Origin: Pelomonas sp. V22
Lineage (GTDB): Bacteria > Pseudomonadota > Gammaproteobacteria > Burkholderiales > Burkholderiaceae_C
Direction of reading: 5' to 3'
NCBI RefSeq assembly: GCF_030014915.1
Contig: NZ_JAGIXS010000001.1
Location: 1,798,001 to 1,862,000, forward strand
DNA: 64,000 bases
The notes under the pieces were generated by a model, which was not told the origin of the DNA, made no database searches, and worked only from the letters and a program-made list of their open reading frames with translations. The position numbers were made by a program, and so were the translations under genes. Positions 17,081-26,685 of the stretch are shown here, one piece after another; the stretch's first letter is position 1; each line of letters begins with the position of its first letter.

Positions 17081-19453
17081 TCAGTTCAGGAGGCGACTCG
17101 GATCGACGTCGAGTTTGGCCAAGGCGTTCCGCGTGGCCTTGACCGTGAGCGCCTCGTCCTGCGCCGGCAGCAGCAAGCCCGCCTGCAGAAAGGCCGCCAG
17201 CCGCGCCTGCTGGAACAGCACGCCGCGGCCATTGGGCGAGACGAAGAGCACCATGTTGCGGCGGTTGCCGCGCCAGGCCAGTTGCACGGCCTCGTTGCGG
17301 CCCCGGTAGTCCAGCATGTACCAGCCACCCACCTGCAGCTCCTTGGCCCAGGCCAGCATGGCCGGCGTCGGGGCCGAGCCACCTTCGGCCACCACTTCCA
17401 GGCCCTCGGTCTCGTGGCCGGAGAGGTCGCGCATCAGCGTGTCGTTGATCTCCACACCCTCGGCCTCGGGCAGCATGGCCTCCAGCGTCTCGAGCTGGTC
17501 CATCAGATCGTCGAGGCGCTCGCGCGGGATGGCGGCAGCCTTGGCGGTGAAGGCGGCGGCCAGCGAGTTGTTCAGCGAGCGGATGTGGTCGTCCTGCTTC
17601 TCGGGCTGCAGGCCGGCATGGCCCATGCCGTCGCGCAGCGTCTTCAGGAGCGGCGGCAGGCGGCGTATCACCTCGGCGCGCTCCTCGCGCGAGACCTTGG
17701 CGCTGGCCGACCAGATCAGGTCGGCCGCCGCGCGCTTCATCTGGCGCGTGACCTCGGACTGCGCGCCCGAGCGCACGGCCGTGACGGCCAGCACATCGGC
17801 CCAGACCTGGAACAGGAACTGGCGCACGCCGTCCTGCACCGGCACCTCGTTGAGCATCTTGCGCAGCTCGATGGTGTACTGGATCGCCATCGTCTCGCGC
17901 TGCTCGACCTGCTGGGCCAGCGAAACGCCCTTGGCCGAGGCCTGGTTCTCTTTCTCGAAGTACTGCTCGAGGAATTTTTCGAACTCGGTCAGCACGGTCT
18001 GGAAGACGCGGCGGCCGGTATCCGGATAGGCCTCAACCACCTGCACGATGCGCTTGATCTCGCGCTCCAGGCTGTCGCTGCCGGAGGCGCCGGAGAAGCC
18101 CATCACGCAGGCGCCCATGCGGTCGATCAGGCGGCGGGCCGGATGGTCGGCCTCGGCAAAGAATTCGGGCTCGCTGACGGCCACGCGCAGCGTGGGCATC
18201 TGCAGCCGCGCAAACCACACACGCACGGCGGCCGGGATGCGCTCCTCGGTCAGGATGCTCTGGAACATCATGGCCACGATCTCGATGGTGGCGCGCTCGG
18301 CCGGCGAATCGGCGGCCTGCTTGAGCACCTGCTTGAAGGCCTGGTTGCGGACCTTCAGCTCGTCCAGCACCTGGGGCGCAGGCGCCTCGGCCGGCGCCAA
18401 CGCGCCGGTCACCGTCTTGCCGCTGCGCTTGGGCGGCTCGGGGCGGCGCACCAGCGCATCCTGGGCGCGATTGATCGCGGCATTGAGCCGCGCCGACGGC
18501 GGATGCGGCGCGGCCGCTTGGCCGCCATCGCCCTCACCGAACACAGTGGCGGCAAAGGCCGGCACCTGGCGACCGACGATGCGCTGCAACTGGGCCAGCA
18601 CCTCGGCAGCCTGGGCGCTGTACGGACTCAGCGCGGCCTGGTCGGTGGCGACCGGGCGAGCCATGTAACGGGTCTGCTCGGCGCCGGAGCCGCTGCTGTC
18701 GAGGCCATGCGGGCTGCCCGTGCTGGTCACCACGCCGCTGGCGCTGTTGCCACCGACGACGACCACGCCACCGGCCAGCGCCGCCATCAACGCGCCTTGA
18801 CGTGCCTCGGGCGAGCGGCGGATGAAGGGCCGCAGGTCGACCTCGGGCATGACCTGGTGCTCGATCAGCCAGCGATTGACCTCGTGGTACGACTCGCTGA
18901 TCAGGTGCGCGAATTCGTCGTGCAGCACGCCCTGGAACAGCGACCATTCGCTGGGGCCGAGGCCGCTGCTGTGCCAGGTGTCCAGCACCAGAGCCGCCAG
19001 CGCGGGGGCGCGCAGCAGGTCGTGCGGCGGCAGTTCCTCGTGCTGCTCCAGCGCATTGAGGCGCGTGCGCAGGTCGGTGAACTCCCAGGAGGCCCGGTCC
19101 ATGATGGCCAGGGCCAGGCGCGAGCTGGTGATCTCGCGCTCGATGATCTTGTCTTCGACGAGGGTCAGGCGTCCCGGCGATGTGGGCGCCTCGTGGGCAT
19201 CGCCGGCGCCAGGCCTGGCGGCCTGGCGCAGTGCCTCGACCAGGGTTGCCTGCCACAACGGGCCCAGCTTGATCCAGGCGCCGACGCCATCCTTTCGCGC
19301 CAGCCCGACGCCGTACTCGGATGGCATCAAGAGCAACTGGCGGCCCGCCTCGCTGAGCGAGTGCACCAGGGCCGGCACGCCCCGCAGCACAGCCTCCAGA
19401 AAGACCCGCCGCGCGTGCGCTGCCAGTGCCGTGCTGCGGGCGGTGTCGGTCAT
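17081..19453 (-). CDS. DUF1631 family protein
   Basis: A 790-residue cytoplasmic protein, largely helical, recognised as the DUF1631 family of beta- and gammaproteobacteria by its size and segments such as [22 protein letters not shown], split by short linkers, and NALEQHEELPPHDLLRAPAL. The C-terminal part (about 690-790) contains MLAWAKELQVGGWYMLDYRG and VLFVSPNGRGVLFQQ, like PilZ-adjacent regions in cyclic-di-GMP-linked proteins, but I see no clear RxxxR/DxSxxG PilZ motif. No function is assigned. I use ATG 19453 (MTDTARSTALAAHARR); the frame extends to 19609 but would overlap secF. A 44-base gap separates it from secF. Confidence 0.85.
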   Translation of the reverse strand: MTDTARSTALAAHARRVFLEAVLRGVPALVHSLSEAGRQLLLMPSEYGVGLARKDGVGAWIKLGPLWQATLVEALRQAARPGAGDAHEAPTSPGRLTLVEDKIIEREITSSRLALAIMDRASWEFTDLRTRLNALEQHEELPPHDLLRAPALAALVLDTWHSSGLGPSEWSLFQGVLHDEFAHLISESYHEVNRWLIEHQVMPEVDLRPFIRRSPEARQGALMAALAGGVVVVGGNSASGVVTSTGSPHGLDSSGSGAEQTRYMARPVATDQAALSPYSAQAAEVLAQLQRIVGRQVPAFAATVFGEGDGGQAAAPHPPSARLNAAINRAQDALVRRPEPPKRSGKTVTGALAPAEAPAPQVLDELKVRNQAFKQVLKQAADSPAERATIEIVAMMFQSILTEERIPAAVRVWFARLQMPTLRVAVSEPEFFAEADHPARRLIDRMGACVMGFSGASGSDSLEREIKRIVQVVEAYPDTGRRVFQTVLTEFEKFLEQYFEKENQASAKGVSLAQQVEQRETMAIQYTIELRKMLNEVPVQDGVRQFLFQVWADVLAVTAVRSGAQSEVTRQMKRAAADLIWSASAKVSREERAEVIRRLPPLLKTLRDGMGHAGLQPEKQDDHIRSLNNSLAAAFTAKAAAIPRERLDDLMDQLETLEAMLPEAEGVEINDTLMRDLSGHETEGLEVVAEGGSAPTPAMLAWAKELQVGGWYMLDYRGRNEAVQLAWRGNRRNMVLFVSPNGRGVLFQQARLAAFLQAGLLLPAQDEALTVKATRNALAKLDVDPSRLLN

Positions 19454-19496
19454 GGTGTGCGGAACGATGCTGCTCTGTGTTGCTCTGGGTGAGACT

Positions 19497-20531
19497 CTAT
19501 ACCACCGCTCCGGCGTTCGGATCGTCCGGATCTTCCTTGTTGCCGCTCGTGACCTTGACCAGGTCCTCGCGCTTGACGCCCAGCCACATGGCGATCGCAG
19601 CAGCCACAAACACCGATGAATAGATGCCGAACAGGATGCCGATGGTCAGCGCCACAGCAAAGTAGTGCAGCGTCTGGCCGCCGAACAGCAGCATGGAAAG
19701 CACCATCATTTGGGTACAGCCGTGCGTGATGATCGTGCGGCTGATGGTGCTGGTGATCGCGTGGTCGATCACCTCATGGGTGTTCAGCTTGCGGTACTTG
19801 CGGAAAGCCTCGCGCACCCGGTCGAAGATCACCACCGACTCGTTCACCGAGTAGCCCAGCACCGCCAGCACCGCCGCCAGCACCGAGAGCGAGAACTCCC
19901 ACTGGAAGTAGGCGAAGAAGCCGAGGATGATGACCACGTCGTGCAGGTTGGCGATGATGCCGGCCAGCGCGAACTTCCACTCGAAGCGGAAGGCCAGGTA
20001 GACCATGATGCCGACGACGGTGAAGGCCAGGGCCTTGGCTGCGTCATGCGTCAGCTCATCGCCGACGGCGGGCCCGACCACTTCGCTGCGCGAGAGCTTG
20101 ATCGGCTCGGCCGTGCCGGCCGTGCAGACCTGCTTGCTGATGGTCTCGCCCTTGTCGGACACGCCATCGCGCTGCGAGACCGTGCCGTTCTCGGCCTTGC
20201 ACAGCTCGGTGAACACGCGGCCCACCAACTCGGTCTGCTTGACGTCGCCACGCACCGGCAGCTTGACCATCACGTCGCGCGAGGTGCCGAAGTTCTGCAC
20301 CACCACTTCGCCGAAGCCCATGGCCTCGATGGTGTGGCGGGTCTTCTCGATGTTGGCGCTCTGCGCGTACTCGACCTCGACCACCGTACCGCCGGTGAAC
20401 TCGATCGAGGTGTGCAGGCCGCGCGTGACCAGGAAGAACACGGCCAGCGCGAAGGTGATGAAGGACACGGCGTTGAGGATCAACGCGTGCTTCATGAACG
20501 GGATGTCCCGTTTGATGCGGAAGAGTTCCAT
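19497..20531 (-). CDS. secF: protein translocase subunit SecF
   Basis: A 344-residue inner-membrane protein with six transmembrane helices that works with SecD to pull exported proteins across using the proton gradient. It starts MELFRIKRDIPFMKHALI, has the first periplasmic domain (FTGGTVVEVEY) and the RND-like helices with VVGIMVYLAFRFEWKFAL and GYSVNESVVIFDRVREAFRK. Its ATG lies 12 bases after the secD stop. The length is slightly above average because of an extended periplasmic loop (about residues 100-130). Confidence 0.96.
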   Translation of the reverse strand: MELFRIKRDIPFMKHALILNAVSFITFALAVFFLVTRGLHTSIEFTGGTVVEVEYAQSANIEKTRHTIEAMGFGEVVVQNFGTSRDVMVKLPVRGDVKQTELVGRVFTELCKAENGTVSQRDGVSDKGETISKQVCTAGTAEPIKLSRSEVVGPAVGDELTHDAAKALAFTVVGIMVYLAFRFEWKFALAGIIANLHDVVIILGFFAYFQWEFSLSVLAAVLAVLGYSVNESVVIFDRVREAFRKYRKLNTHEVIDHAITSTISRTIITHGCTQMMVLSMLLFGGQTLHYFAVALTIGILFGIYSSVFVAAAIAMWLGVKREDLVKVTSGNKEDPDDPNAGAVV

Positions 20532-20543
20532 GGCTTTGTTTCC

Positions 20544-22400
20544 TCAGGCTTCCGGGGTGGCGGCGGGGGTATCGCCGTCGGGGCGCCAGACGGTGCCGAT
20601 CGAGACCGACTTGAGCTTCTTCTGGCGGCCGTACCAGAGGTTCACCAGGCCGCGCGAGAACACGACGGAGGAGAACATCGAGGTCAGGATGCCGAGGCAG
20701 TGGACGACCGCGAAGCCCTTCACCGGGCCGGAGCCGAAGGCCAGCAAGGCAATGCCGGCGATCAGCGTCGTCACGTTGGAGTCAAGGATGGTGGCGAAGG
20801 CGCGCTCATAGCCGGCAAAGATGGCCGTCTGCGGCGCGGCGCCCGCTCGCAGCTCTTCTCGCACCCGCTCATTGATCAGCACGTTGGAGTCGATGGCCAT
20901 GCCCAGCACCAGGGCGATGGCGGCCATGCCCGGCAGCGACAGCGTGGCTTGCATCATCGAGAGCACAGCGACCAGCAGCAGCAGGTTGAACGCGAGGGCC
21001 AGCGACGAGAACACGCCGAACAGCATGTAGTAGATGCACATGAAGGCGGCCACGGCCACGAAGCCCCACAGCACCGAGTTGAAGCCCTTGGCGATGTTCT
21101 CGGCACCGAGGGTCGGGCCGATGGTGCGCTCTTCGATGATTTCCATCGGCGCAGCCAGCGAGCCAGCGCGGGTCAAGAGGGCCAGGTCGGCGGTCTGCTC
21201 GGCCGTGAAGTTGCCGGTGATCTGGAAGTCGGAGCCGAACTCACCATTGATGTTGGCCACCGAGATCGCCTCGCCCTTGCCCTTCTCGTACAGCACGATG
21301 GCCATGGGCTTGTTGATGTTCTCGCGGGTCACGGCCTTCATCACGCGGCCGCCGGCGTCGTCCAGGCGCAGGCCCACGGCGGGGCGCTGGTTCTGGTCGA
21401 ACTGGGCGGTGGCGGTCTGCACACGGTCACCGGTGATCAACACATCTCGCTTCAGGCCCACGGGCACCATGCTGCCGTCGCGCTTGCGCTCCATCACCAC
21501 TTCCGGCGCGCCATCGGGCGACTCCGTGGCGAGGCGGAACTGCAGCGTGGCCGTGCGGCCGATGATGTCCTTGGCCTTGGCCGTGTCCTGCACGCCGGGC
21601 AGCTGCACGATGATGCGGTCCAGGCCTTGCTGCTGGATCACGGGCTCAGAAACAGCCAGCTCATTGACCCGGTTGTGCAGCGTGGTGATGTTCTGCTTCA
21701 GCGCATTTTCCTGGGCCGCCGTGGTGGCCACCGGCGTCAGGGCGCCAACCAGCTGCAGGTCCTCGCCGCTTTGCGACGGCGTCCACTGCATCTCGGCGAC
21801 CTTGTCGCGCAACAGGCCCTGGGCTTGCTCGCGCAGCGCGGCTTCGCGGAAGTTGATCACCACCAGGTTGCCGTCGCGGTTGATGCCGGCGTGGCGGATG
21901 TTCTTGTCGCGCAGCATGGCGCGCACATCGCCCGCCACGGTGTCGGCCTTCTTGGTCAGCACCGACTTCATGTCGACCTGCATCAGGAAGTGCACGCCGC
22001 CGCGCAGGTCCAGGCCCAGGTACATCGGGAAGGCATGCAGGTTCGCGAGCCAGGTCGGCGAACGCGACACCAGGTTCAGCGCCACGATGTAGCTCGGATT
22101 GGCCGGGTCCGGGTTCAGCGCCTTGGCGATGGCGTCTTTGCCCTTGATCTGGGTGTCGGTGTCGGCAAAACGGGCGCGCACCGAGGTGCCCTCGAAGTGC
22201 ACGAAGTCGGGCTTCAGGCCGGCGTCGGCCAGGGCCTTCTCGACCCGGCTGCTCACGTCCGAGGTGATCTTGACGGTGACCTTGCCACTCGACACCTGCA
22301 CGGCCGGCGCCTCACCGAAGAAGTTCGGCAGCGTGTAGATGAGGCCGATCAGCAGCGCGACGACGAGCATCGCGTACTTCCACAGCGGATAACGATTCAT
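20544..22400 (-). CDS. secD: protein translocase subunit SecD
   Basis: A 618-residue RND-type translocation motor subunit. The N-terminal helix (YPLWKYAMLVVALLIGLIYT) is followed by the LGLDLRGGVHFLMQVD segment and the P1 head, then C-terminal helices with LVLGMAIDSNVLINERVREE, the proton-path Asp-containing signature. It is the middle gene of yajC-secD-secF. Upstream GAGAGGACGTCACC provides the ribosome site. Length and motifs are normal. Confidence 0.97.
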   Translation of the reverse strand: MNRYPLWKYAMLVVALLIGLIYTLPNFFGEAPAVQVSSGKVTVKITSDVSSRVEKALADAGLKPDFVHFEGTSVRARFADTDTQIKGKDAIAKALNPDPANPSYIVALNLVSRSPTWLANLHAFPMYLGLDLRGGVHFLMQVDMKSVLTKKADTVAGDVRAMLRDKNIRHAGINRDGNLVVINFREAALREQAQGLLRDKVAEMQWTPSQSGEDLQLVGALTPVATTAAQENALKQNITTLHNRVNELAVSEPVIQQQGLDRIIVQLPGVQDTAKAKDIIGRTATLQFRLATESPDGAPEVVMERKRDGSMVPVGLKRDVLITGDRVQTATAQFDQNQRPAVGLRLDDAGGRVMKAVTRENINKPMAIVLYEKGKGEAISVANINGEFGSDFQITGNFTAEQTADLALLTRAGSLAAPMEIIEERTIGPTLGAENIAKGFNSVLWGFVAVAAFMCIYYMLFGVFSSLALAFNLLLLVAVLSMMQATLSLPGMAAIALVLGMAIDSNVLINERVREELRAGAAPQTAIFAGYERAFATILDSNVTTLIAGIALLAFGSGPVKGFAVVHCLGILTSMFSSVVFSRGLVNLWYGRQKKLKSVSIGTVWRPDGDTPAATPEA

Positions 22401-22499
22401 GGTGACGTCCTCTCGAGGGACTGAAAACTTGGCCCGGCGCCATGGCTTGCATGGGCCGGGCCGGCCGGGCGCATCGGGCGCCCGCTTGCGCAGGCTGGC

Positions 22500-22820
22500 T
22501 TACTTGACCGTGCCCTTGGGCAGCACCTGCACCACCGAGCCGCGCTGCACCTGCAGCTCGACGCCGGCAGCCACTTCCAGCGTCAGCACGCTGTCGCCCA
22601 GCTTGGTGATCTTGCCGAGCAGGCCACCCGAGGTGACGACCTCGTCGCCCTTGGCGATCGCGTCGATCATGGCCTTGTGCTCCTTCTGGCGCTTCATCTG
22701 CGGCCGGATCATCACGAAATACAGCACCACGAACATGGCACCCAGCATGATCAGCTGGGTGTAGCCCGGATCTGCTGCCGGTGCGGTGGCCGTTTGGGCG
22801 AGGGCATTGGAGATAAACAC
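22500..22820 (-). CDS. yajC: preprotein translocase accessory subunit YajC
   Basis: A 106-residue single-pass inner-membrane protein that associates with SecDF. The helix LIMLGAMFVVLYFVMIRPQMKRQKEHK is the family hallmark (shown here in two parts: helix at about 24-40, then RPQMKRQKEHK). The start codon is GTG at 22820, supported by AAAGGAAA seven or so bases upstream. First gene of the yajC-secD-secF unit; tgt/queA, often upstream, are absent here because a hydroxyproline operon lies divergently. Confidence 0.93.
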   Translation of the reverse strand: MFISNALAQTATAPAADPGYTQLIMLGAMFVVLYFVMIRPQMKRQKEHKAMIDAIAKGDEVVTSGGLLGKITKLGDSVLTLEVAAGVELQVQRGSVVQVLPKGTVK

Positions 22821-22986
22821 GTCGATTTCCTTTGTACGGTGCCAGTTTCGGGCAGGCCAAGACCTGCCCCACGCGGGCAGAAGAACGGCGGATTGTATGC
22901 GGCCGCCCCAGGGCTACCGCCCCGGGGCCGAAGGCCGTCCGGGACGCGCACACGCCGGGACGAACCGGCCAGCGCGGGAGATGCGG

Positions 22987-23015
22987 TTGACAAGCGGCAA
23001 TTGCAACAATATCCT
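22987..23015 (+). promoter_or_regulatory. sigma-70-type promoter of the hydroxyproline operon
   Basis: A consensus -35 box TTGACA (22987-22992), a 17-base spacer and a -10-like TATCCT (23010-23015) point rightward, placing the transcription start near 23022 and 28 bases before the first gene. The region is AT-rich compared with its surroundings. Confidence 0.7.
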
Positions 23016-23016
23016 T

Positions 23017-23028
23017 TAAATATATTTA
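23017..23028. promoter_or_regulatory. palindromic operator candidate, TAAATATATTTA
   Basis: A perfect 12-base palindrome directly downstream of the -10 box, overlapping the predicted transcription start. A repressor bound here would block initiation. The GntR-type regulator encoded by the second gene of the operon is the obvious candidate, by inference. Confidence 0.5.
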
Positions 23029-23049
23029 CAGCATACCTGGAGCCCGCTG

Positions 23050-23964
23050 ATGACCACTTCCCCCACCCTGCCCCGCTGGACTGGCGTCTATCCTGCCGTC
23101 ACGACCAAGTTCCATGCCGACGAGTCGCTGGACATCGCCGAGATGGAGCGCCACTTCGACTTCCAGATCCGCGCCGGCGTACACGGCCTGGTCACCTGCG
23201 GCTCACTGGGCGAGGCCAGCACCTTGACGCTGGAAGAAAAGCTGGAGGTGGCCGCCACCGCCCTGCGCGTGGCCGAAGGCCGCGTGCCGGTGCTGGCCAA
23301 TGTGTCGGAGCTGTCCACCCGCGAGGCGCTGCGCTATGTGGAAGGCGCGGCCAAGCTGGGCGTGCAGGGCCTGATGCTGATGCCGGCCCTGCTCTACGGC
23401 GCTGACGCGGCCGAGGCCAAGGCCAATGTACGCACCATCGCCGAGGCGGCCCAGCTGCCGGTGATGGTCTACAACAACCCGGTGTCCTACAAGGTCGACC
23501 TGAAGCCCGAAGACTTCGCCGAGCTGGCCGACTGCCGATGGCTGGTCGCCATCAAGGAGTCCAGCGACAACATCCGCCGCATCACCGACCTGCGCAATGC
23601 ACTGGGTGATCGCTACCAGCTCTTCATCGGCGTGGATGACCTGGCGCTGGAAGGCCTGATGCTGGGCTGTGACGGGCTGCTCGCCGGCTTGTGCGATGCC
23701 TTCCCGGCCGAGACCGTGAAGCTCTACGACCTGGCGCGCGCCGGCCGCTATGCCGAGGCACTGAAGCTCTACCAATGGTTCATGCCGCTCCTGCACCTGG
23801 ACGTGTCGGCCAAGCTGGTGCAGAACATCAAGCTGGCGGAGGCCATGGTGGGCGTGGGCAACGAGCATTTGCGCCGCCCGCGCCTGCCGCTTACCGGCGC
23901 CGAGCGCGAGCGCGTGACGGCCATCATCCAGAAGGCCTTGGACACCCGGCCAAGTCTGGGATGA
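23050..23964 (+). CDS. dihydrodipicolinate synthase-family protein, probable 1-pyrroline-4-hydroxy-2-carboxylate deaminase
   Basis: A 304-residue TIM-barrel aldolase/lyase of the DapA/NAL superfamily. It has the GxxGE-type segment VTCGSLGEASTLT, the catalytic Tyr in MVYNNPVSYKV and the Schiff-base Lys in VAIKESSDNIRR. Inside an operon with hydroxyproline epimerase and a three-subunit dehydrogenase, the expected reaction is deamination of 1-pyrroline-4-hydroxy-2-carboxylate to 2-oxoglutarate semialdehyde (LhpC role). CGSLGE in place of GTTGE argues against true dihydrodipicolinate synthase. Function is therefore from family plus context. First gene after the promoter at 22987. Confidence 0.85.
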   Translation: MTTSPTLPRWTGVYPAVTTKFHADESLDIAEMERHFDFQIRAGVHGLVTCGSLGEASTLTLEEKLEVAATALRVAEGRVPVLANVSELSTREALRYVEGAAKLGVQGLMLMPALLYGADAAEAKANVRTIAEAAQLPVMVYNNPVSYKVDLKPEDFAELADCRWLVAIKESSDNIRRITDLRNALGDRYQLFIGVDDLALEGLMLGCDGLLAGLCDAFPAETVKLYDLARAGRYAEALKLYQWFMPLLHLDVSAKLVQNIKLAEAMVGVGNEHLRRPRLPLTGAERERVTAIIQKALDTRPSLG

Positions 23965-23973
23965 TCCGCTCCC

Positions 23974-24630
23974 ATGACCGCTGACGCACCCGAAGCCGAC
24001 AAACGCCGCGTGGCCGACCAGGCCTACGACGCCATCGAGGCCATGATCGCCACGCTGGCGCTGAGGCCCGGCGCGCCCATCGTGGAGGCCGAGCTGATCG
24101 AGCGCACCGGCCTCGGCCGCACGCCCACGCGCGAGGCCCTGATGCGCCTGGTGGCCAACGGCCTGATCGTGCAACTTCCGCGCCGCGGCCTCTTGGTCAG
24201 CGACATCCTGCTGGCCGAGCACCTGGACCTGCTGGAAGCCCGCCGCGTGCTGGAGCGCCTGATCGCGGCCACCTCGGCACGGCGCGCCACGCCACCGCAG
24301 CGCCAGGCACTGCTGGAAGCCGCCGACGCCATGATGGCCACCGTCGCCGCCAACGACCTGGCCGCCTACATGCAGGCCGACCAGGGGCTGGACCGCATCA
24401 ACCACTCGGCCTGCCGCAACCCCTTCGCGGTGGCGGCGGTCGTGCCCATGGTGATCCAGTGCCGACGCTTCTGGTATGCCTACCAGCACCAGGGCGACAT
24501 CGGCGAAGGCGCGCGCGGCCATCTCGCCCTGGCGCAGGCCATCGCGGCCGGCCAGCCCGAGGCGGCGGCGCAGGCGGCCGATGCCTTGATCGACTACCTG
24601 CGCCGCTTCGCGCAGCAGGTGATCGAGTGA
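23974..24630 (+). CDS. GntR family regulator, FCD type
   Basis: A 218-residue transcription factor. The N-terminal winged helix (about 10-75) shows the GntR pattern: [18 protein letters not shown], then [21 protein letters not shown]. The C-terminal part (about 90-215) is an all-helical FCD-like ligand domain ([28 protein letters not shown]). It starts 10 bases after the deaminase gene and ends 5 bases before the epimerase gene, so it is embedded in the operon it probably controls, by binding near 23017. Pseudomonas hydroxyproline clusters use an AraC-type regulator instead. Confidence 0.9.
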   Translation: MTADAPEADKRRVADQAYDAIEAMIATLALRPGAPIVEAELIERTGLGRTPTREALMRLVANGLIVQLPRRGLLVSDILLAEHLDLLEARRVLERLIAATSARRATPPQRQALLEAADAMMATVAANDLAAYMQADQGLDRINHSACRNPFAVAAVVPMVIQCRRFWYAYQHQGDIGEGARGHLALAQAIAAGQPEAAAQAADALIDYLRRFAQQVIE

Positions 24631-24634
24631 AGCC

Positions 24635-25570
24635 ATGACGACAAGATTCATCGATTCGCACACGGGAGGAGAACCCACGCGCCTGGTGATCGAGGGAGGC
24701 CCCGATCTCGGGACCGGCTCGATGGCCGAACGCCTGGCCCGCTTTCGCGAGCAGCACGACCACTGGCGCCGCGCCCTGGTCAACGAGCCGCGCGGCTCGG
24801 ATGTGATCGTCGGCGCGCTGCTGACCGGGCCTGCAGAGCCCGGCAGCACAGCCGGCGTGATCTTCTTCAACAACGTCGGTTACCTCGGCATGTGCGGCCA
24901 CGGCAGCATCGGCCTCATTGCCACGCTGGCCCACCTGGGCCGCATCGCGCCAGGCGAGCACCGCATCGACACACCGGTCGGCACCATCACGGCCACGCTG
25001 AATGAGGACGGCAGCGTCAGCATCGCCAATGTGCCGGCCTACAGGCTGGCGGCCGATGTGGCCGTCGAGGTGCAAGGCCGCCGCGTGCATGGCGACATCG
25101 CCTGGGGCGGCAACTGGTTCTTCCTCTGCGCCGACCATGGCCTGAGCCTGGACCTCGCCCGCATCGAAGCGCTGACCGATTTCAGCTGGGCCCTGCGCGA
25201 GCAACTGCAGGCCAAGGGCATCACCGGTGCCGGCGGCGCCGAGATCGACCACATCGAGCTGACCGGTCCGGCCAGCGACGCCGCCAACAGCGGCCGCAAT
25301 TTCGTGCTGTGCCCCGGCAAGGCCTACGACCGCTCGCCCTGCGGCACCGGCACCAGCGCCAAGCTGGCTTGCCTCGCCGCTGAAGGCAAGCTGGCGCCAG
25401 GCGAAACCTGGCGTCAGGAGAGCGTGATCGGCTCGGTCTTCGAGGGCCGCTACCAGGTCGGCGGCAGCGAGGGTCAGGTCTTGCCCGTGATACGCGGCCG
25501 GGCCCACGTGCAGCTGGACGCGACGCTGCTGTTCGACCCCGCCGACCCCTTCGCCTGGGGCATCGTCTGA
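24635..25570 (+). CDS. 4-hydroxyproline 2-epimerase (proline racemase family)
   Basis: Interconverts trans-4-hydroxy-L-proline and cis-4-hydroxy-D-proline by a two-base mechanism without cofactor. The 311 residues begin [18 protein letters not shown], a family hallmark. The two catalytic cysteines are in [10 protein letters not shown] (about residue 88) and [10 protein letters not shown] (about residue 233). Cys at both positions fits the proline racemase/hydroxyproline epimerase class rather than the Thr-type trans-3-hydroxyproline dehydratases. Substrate preference comes from context with the D-hydroxyproline dehydrogenase genes that follow. Confidence 0.92.
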   Translation: MTTRFIDSHTGGEPTRLVIEGGPDLGTGSMAERLARFREQHDHWRRALVNEPRGSDVIVGALLTGPAEPGSTAGVIFFNNVGYLGMCGHGSIGLIATLAHLGRIAPGEHRIDTPVGTITATLNEDGSVSIANVPAYRLAADVAVEVQGRRVHGDIAWGGNWFFLCADHGLSLDLARIEALTDFSWALREQLQAKGITGAGGAEIDHIELTGPASDAANSGRNFVLCPGKAYDRSPCGTGTSAKLACLAAEGKLAPGETWRQESVIGSVFEGRYQVGGSEGQVLPVIRGRAHVQLDATLLFDPADPFAWGIV

Positions 25571-25584
25571 AACGCACGGCCGAT

Positions 25585-26685
25585 GTGCTGATCGTCGGTG
25601 CCGGCATGCTCGGCGCCGCCTGCGCCCGCGAGTACCTGCGCCAGGGCCTCAGCGTGGCCGTGATCGAGCGTGGCGCGGTCGGCGCTGGCGCCACGGCGGC
25701 CTCGATGGGGCATCTGCTACGCATCGATGCAGAGGGCGCTGCAGATCAACACGAATACCAGCTCAGCCACCGCTCGATGCAGCTGTGGCAGGCCTGGCTC
25801 GATGAATCCCGTGAACACGTGGAAGCCGCCGAGCACCAGCGCTGCGGCACGCTGTGGATTGCGGCCGACGATGAAGAGATGGCGGCGGCCGCGCACAAGC
25901 TGGCCTGGTTGCTGGCGCAAGGCCATGCAGCCGAGCTGCTCGACCCAGCGCAACTGGCGCGCGCCGAGCCCCTGCTGCGCGCGGGCCTCACAGGCGCCTT
26001 GCATGTGCCGGACGATGCGCGCGTCTACCCGCCCCGCGTCGCTGCGCGCTGGCTGGAGCGCGCTCAGCTGATCCACGGCGAGGTCAGCCGCATCGACGCG
26101 CAAGGCCTGACTCTCGCAGACGGCCGCAGGCTCTGGGGCGCGCTCACTGTGCTGTGCGGCGGCCTGTCCAGCCAGCGCTTTCTGCCGGCCGGCTGCCTGG
26201 TTCCGAAGAAGGGCCAGTTGGCAATCACGCAGCGTCAGCCGCAAGCGGTCCAGCATCAGCTGGTGGAACTGGGCTACCTGAAGAACGCGCACCGCACCGA
26301 CGAGGACACAGTCTCCTTCAATGTGCAGCCGCGCCCCGGCGGCCAGCTCTTGATCGGCTCCTCGCGCCAACTGAACCGTGACGACACCGCGCTGGACCTG
26401 GGCATGCTGAGCCGCATGCTGGACCATGCGACCGACTTCATTCCAGCGCTGAAAGATATGAGCCTCTTGCGCTGCTGGAGCGGCATCCGCCCGGCCAGCA
26501 GCGATGGCCAGCCGCTGATAGGCGCACACCCGCAGCTGCCGCGCGTCTGGACCGCCTGTGGCCACGAGGGGCTGGGCATCACCACCAGCCTGGCCAGCGC
26601 CGAGTTGCTGGTGCAGCTGAGCCTCGGCCAGCCGCCGCTGCTGGACCCGGCCCCCTATTCACCCCGTCGCTTCGTCGCGCCATGA
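25585..26685 (+). CDS. FAD-dependent D-amino-acid oxidoreductase, probable D-hydroxyproline dehydrogenase beta subunit
   Basis: A 366-residue DAO-fold flavoprotein with the dinucleotide motif VGAGMLGAACAREYLRQG at its N-terminus and a C-terminal FAD segment (GIRPASSDGQPLIGA, CGHEGLGITTSLASAELLV). With the small 2Fe-2S and larger FAD/BFD-type proteins that follow, it forms the heterotrimer type seen in HcnABC-like dehydrogenases, oxidising cis-4-hydroxy-D-proline. The start is uncertain: GTG at 25585 leaves only two residues before the FAD motif, while reading back in frame gives KRTADV and a CTG at 25567 overlapping the epimerase TGA. The true start may be that CTG. Confidence 0.87.
   Translation: MLIVGAGMLGAACAREYLRQGLSVAVIERGAVGAGATAASMGHLLRIDAEGAADQHEYQLSHRSMQLWQAWLDESREHVEAAEHQRCGTLWIAADDEEMAAAAHKLAWLLAQGHAAELLDPAQLARAEPLLRAGLTGALHVPDDARVYPPRVAARWLERAQLIHGEVSRIDAQGLTLADGRRLWGALTVLCGGLSSQRFLPAGCLVPKKGQLAITQRQPQAVQHQLVELGYLKNAHRTDEDTVSFNVQPRPGGQLLIGSSRQLNRDDTALDLGMLSRMLDHATDFIPALKDMSLLRCWSGIRPASSDGQPLIGAHPQLPRVWTACGHEGLGITTSLASAELLVQLSLGQPPLLDPAPYSPRRFVAP

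Noticed and set aside
17075..22424. Long plus-strand open frames opposite the DUF1631, secF and secD genes
   Set aside because: Same antisense effect; the real genes have clear motifs, starts and operon structure.
23050..23964. Lysine-biosynthetic dapA
   Set aside because: CGSLGE replaces the GTTGE signature of DapA and the gene is in a catabolic operon, so a biosynthetic role is unlikely.
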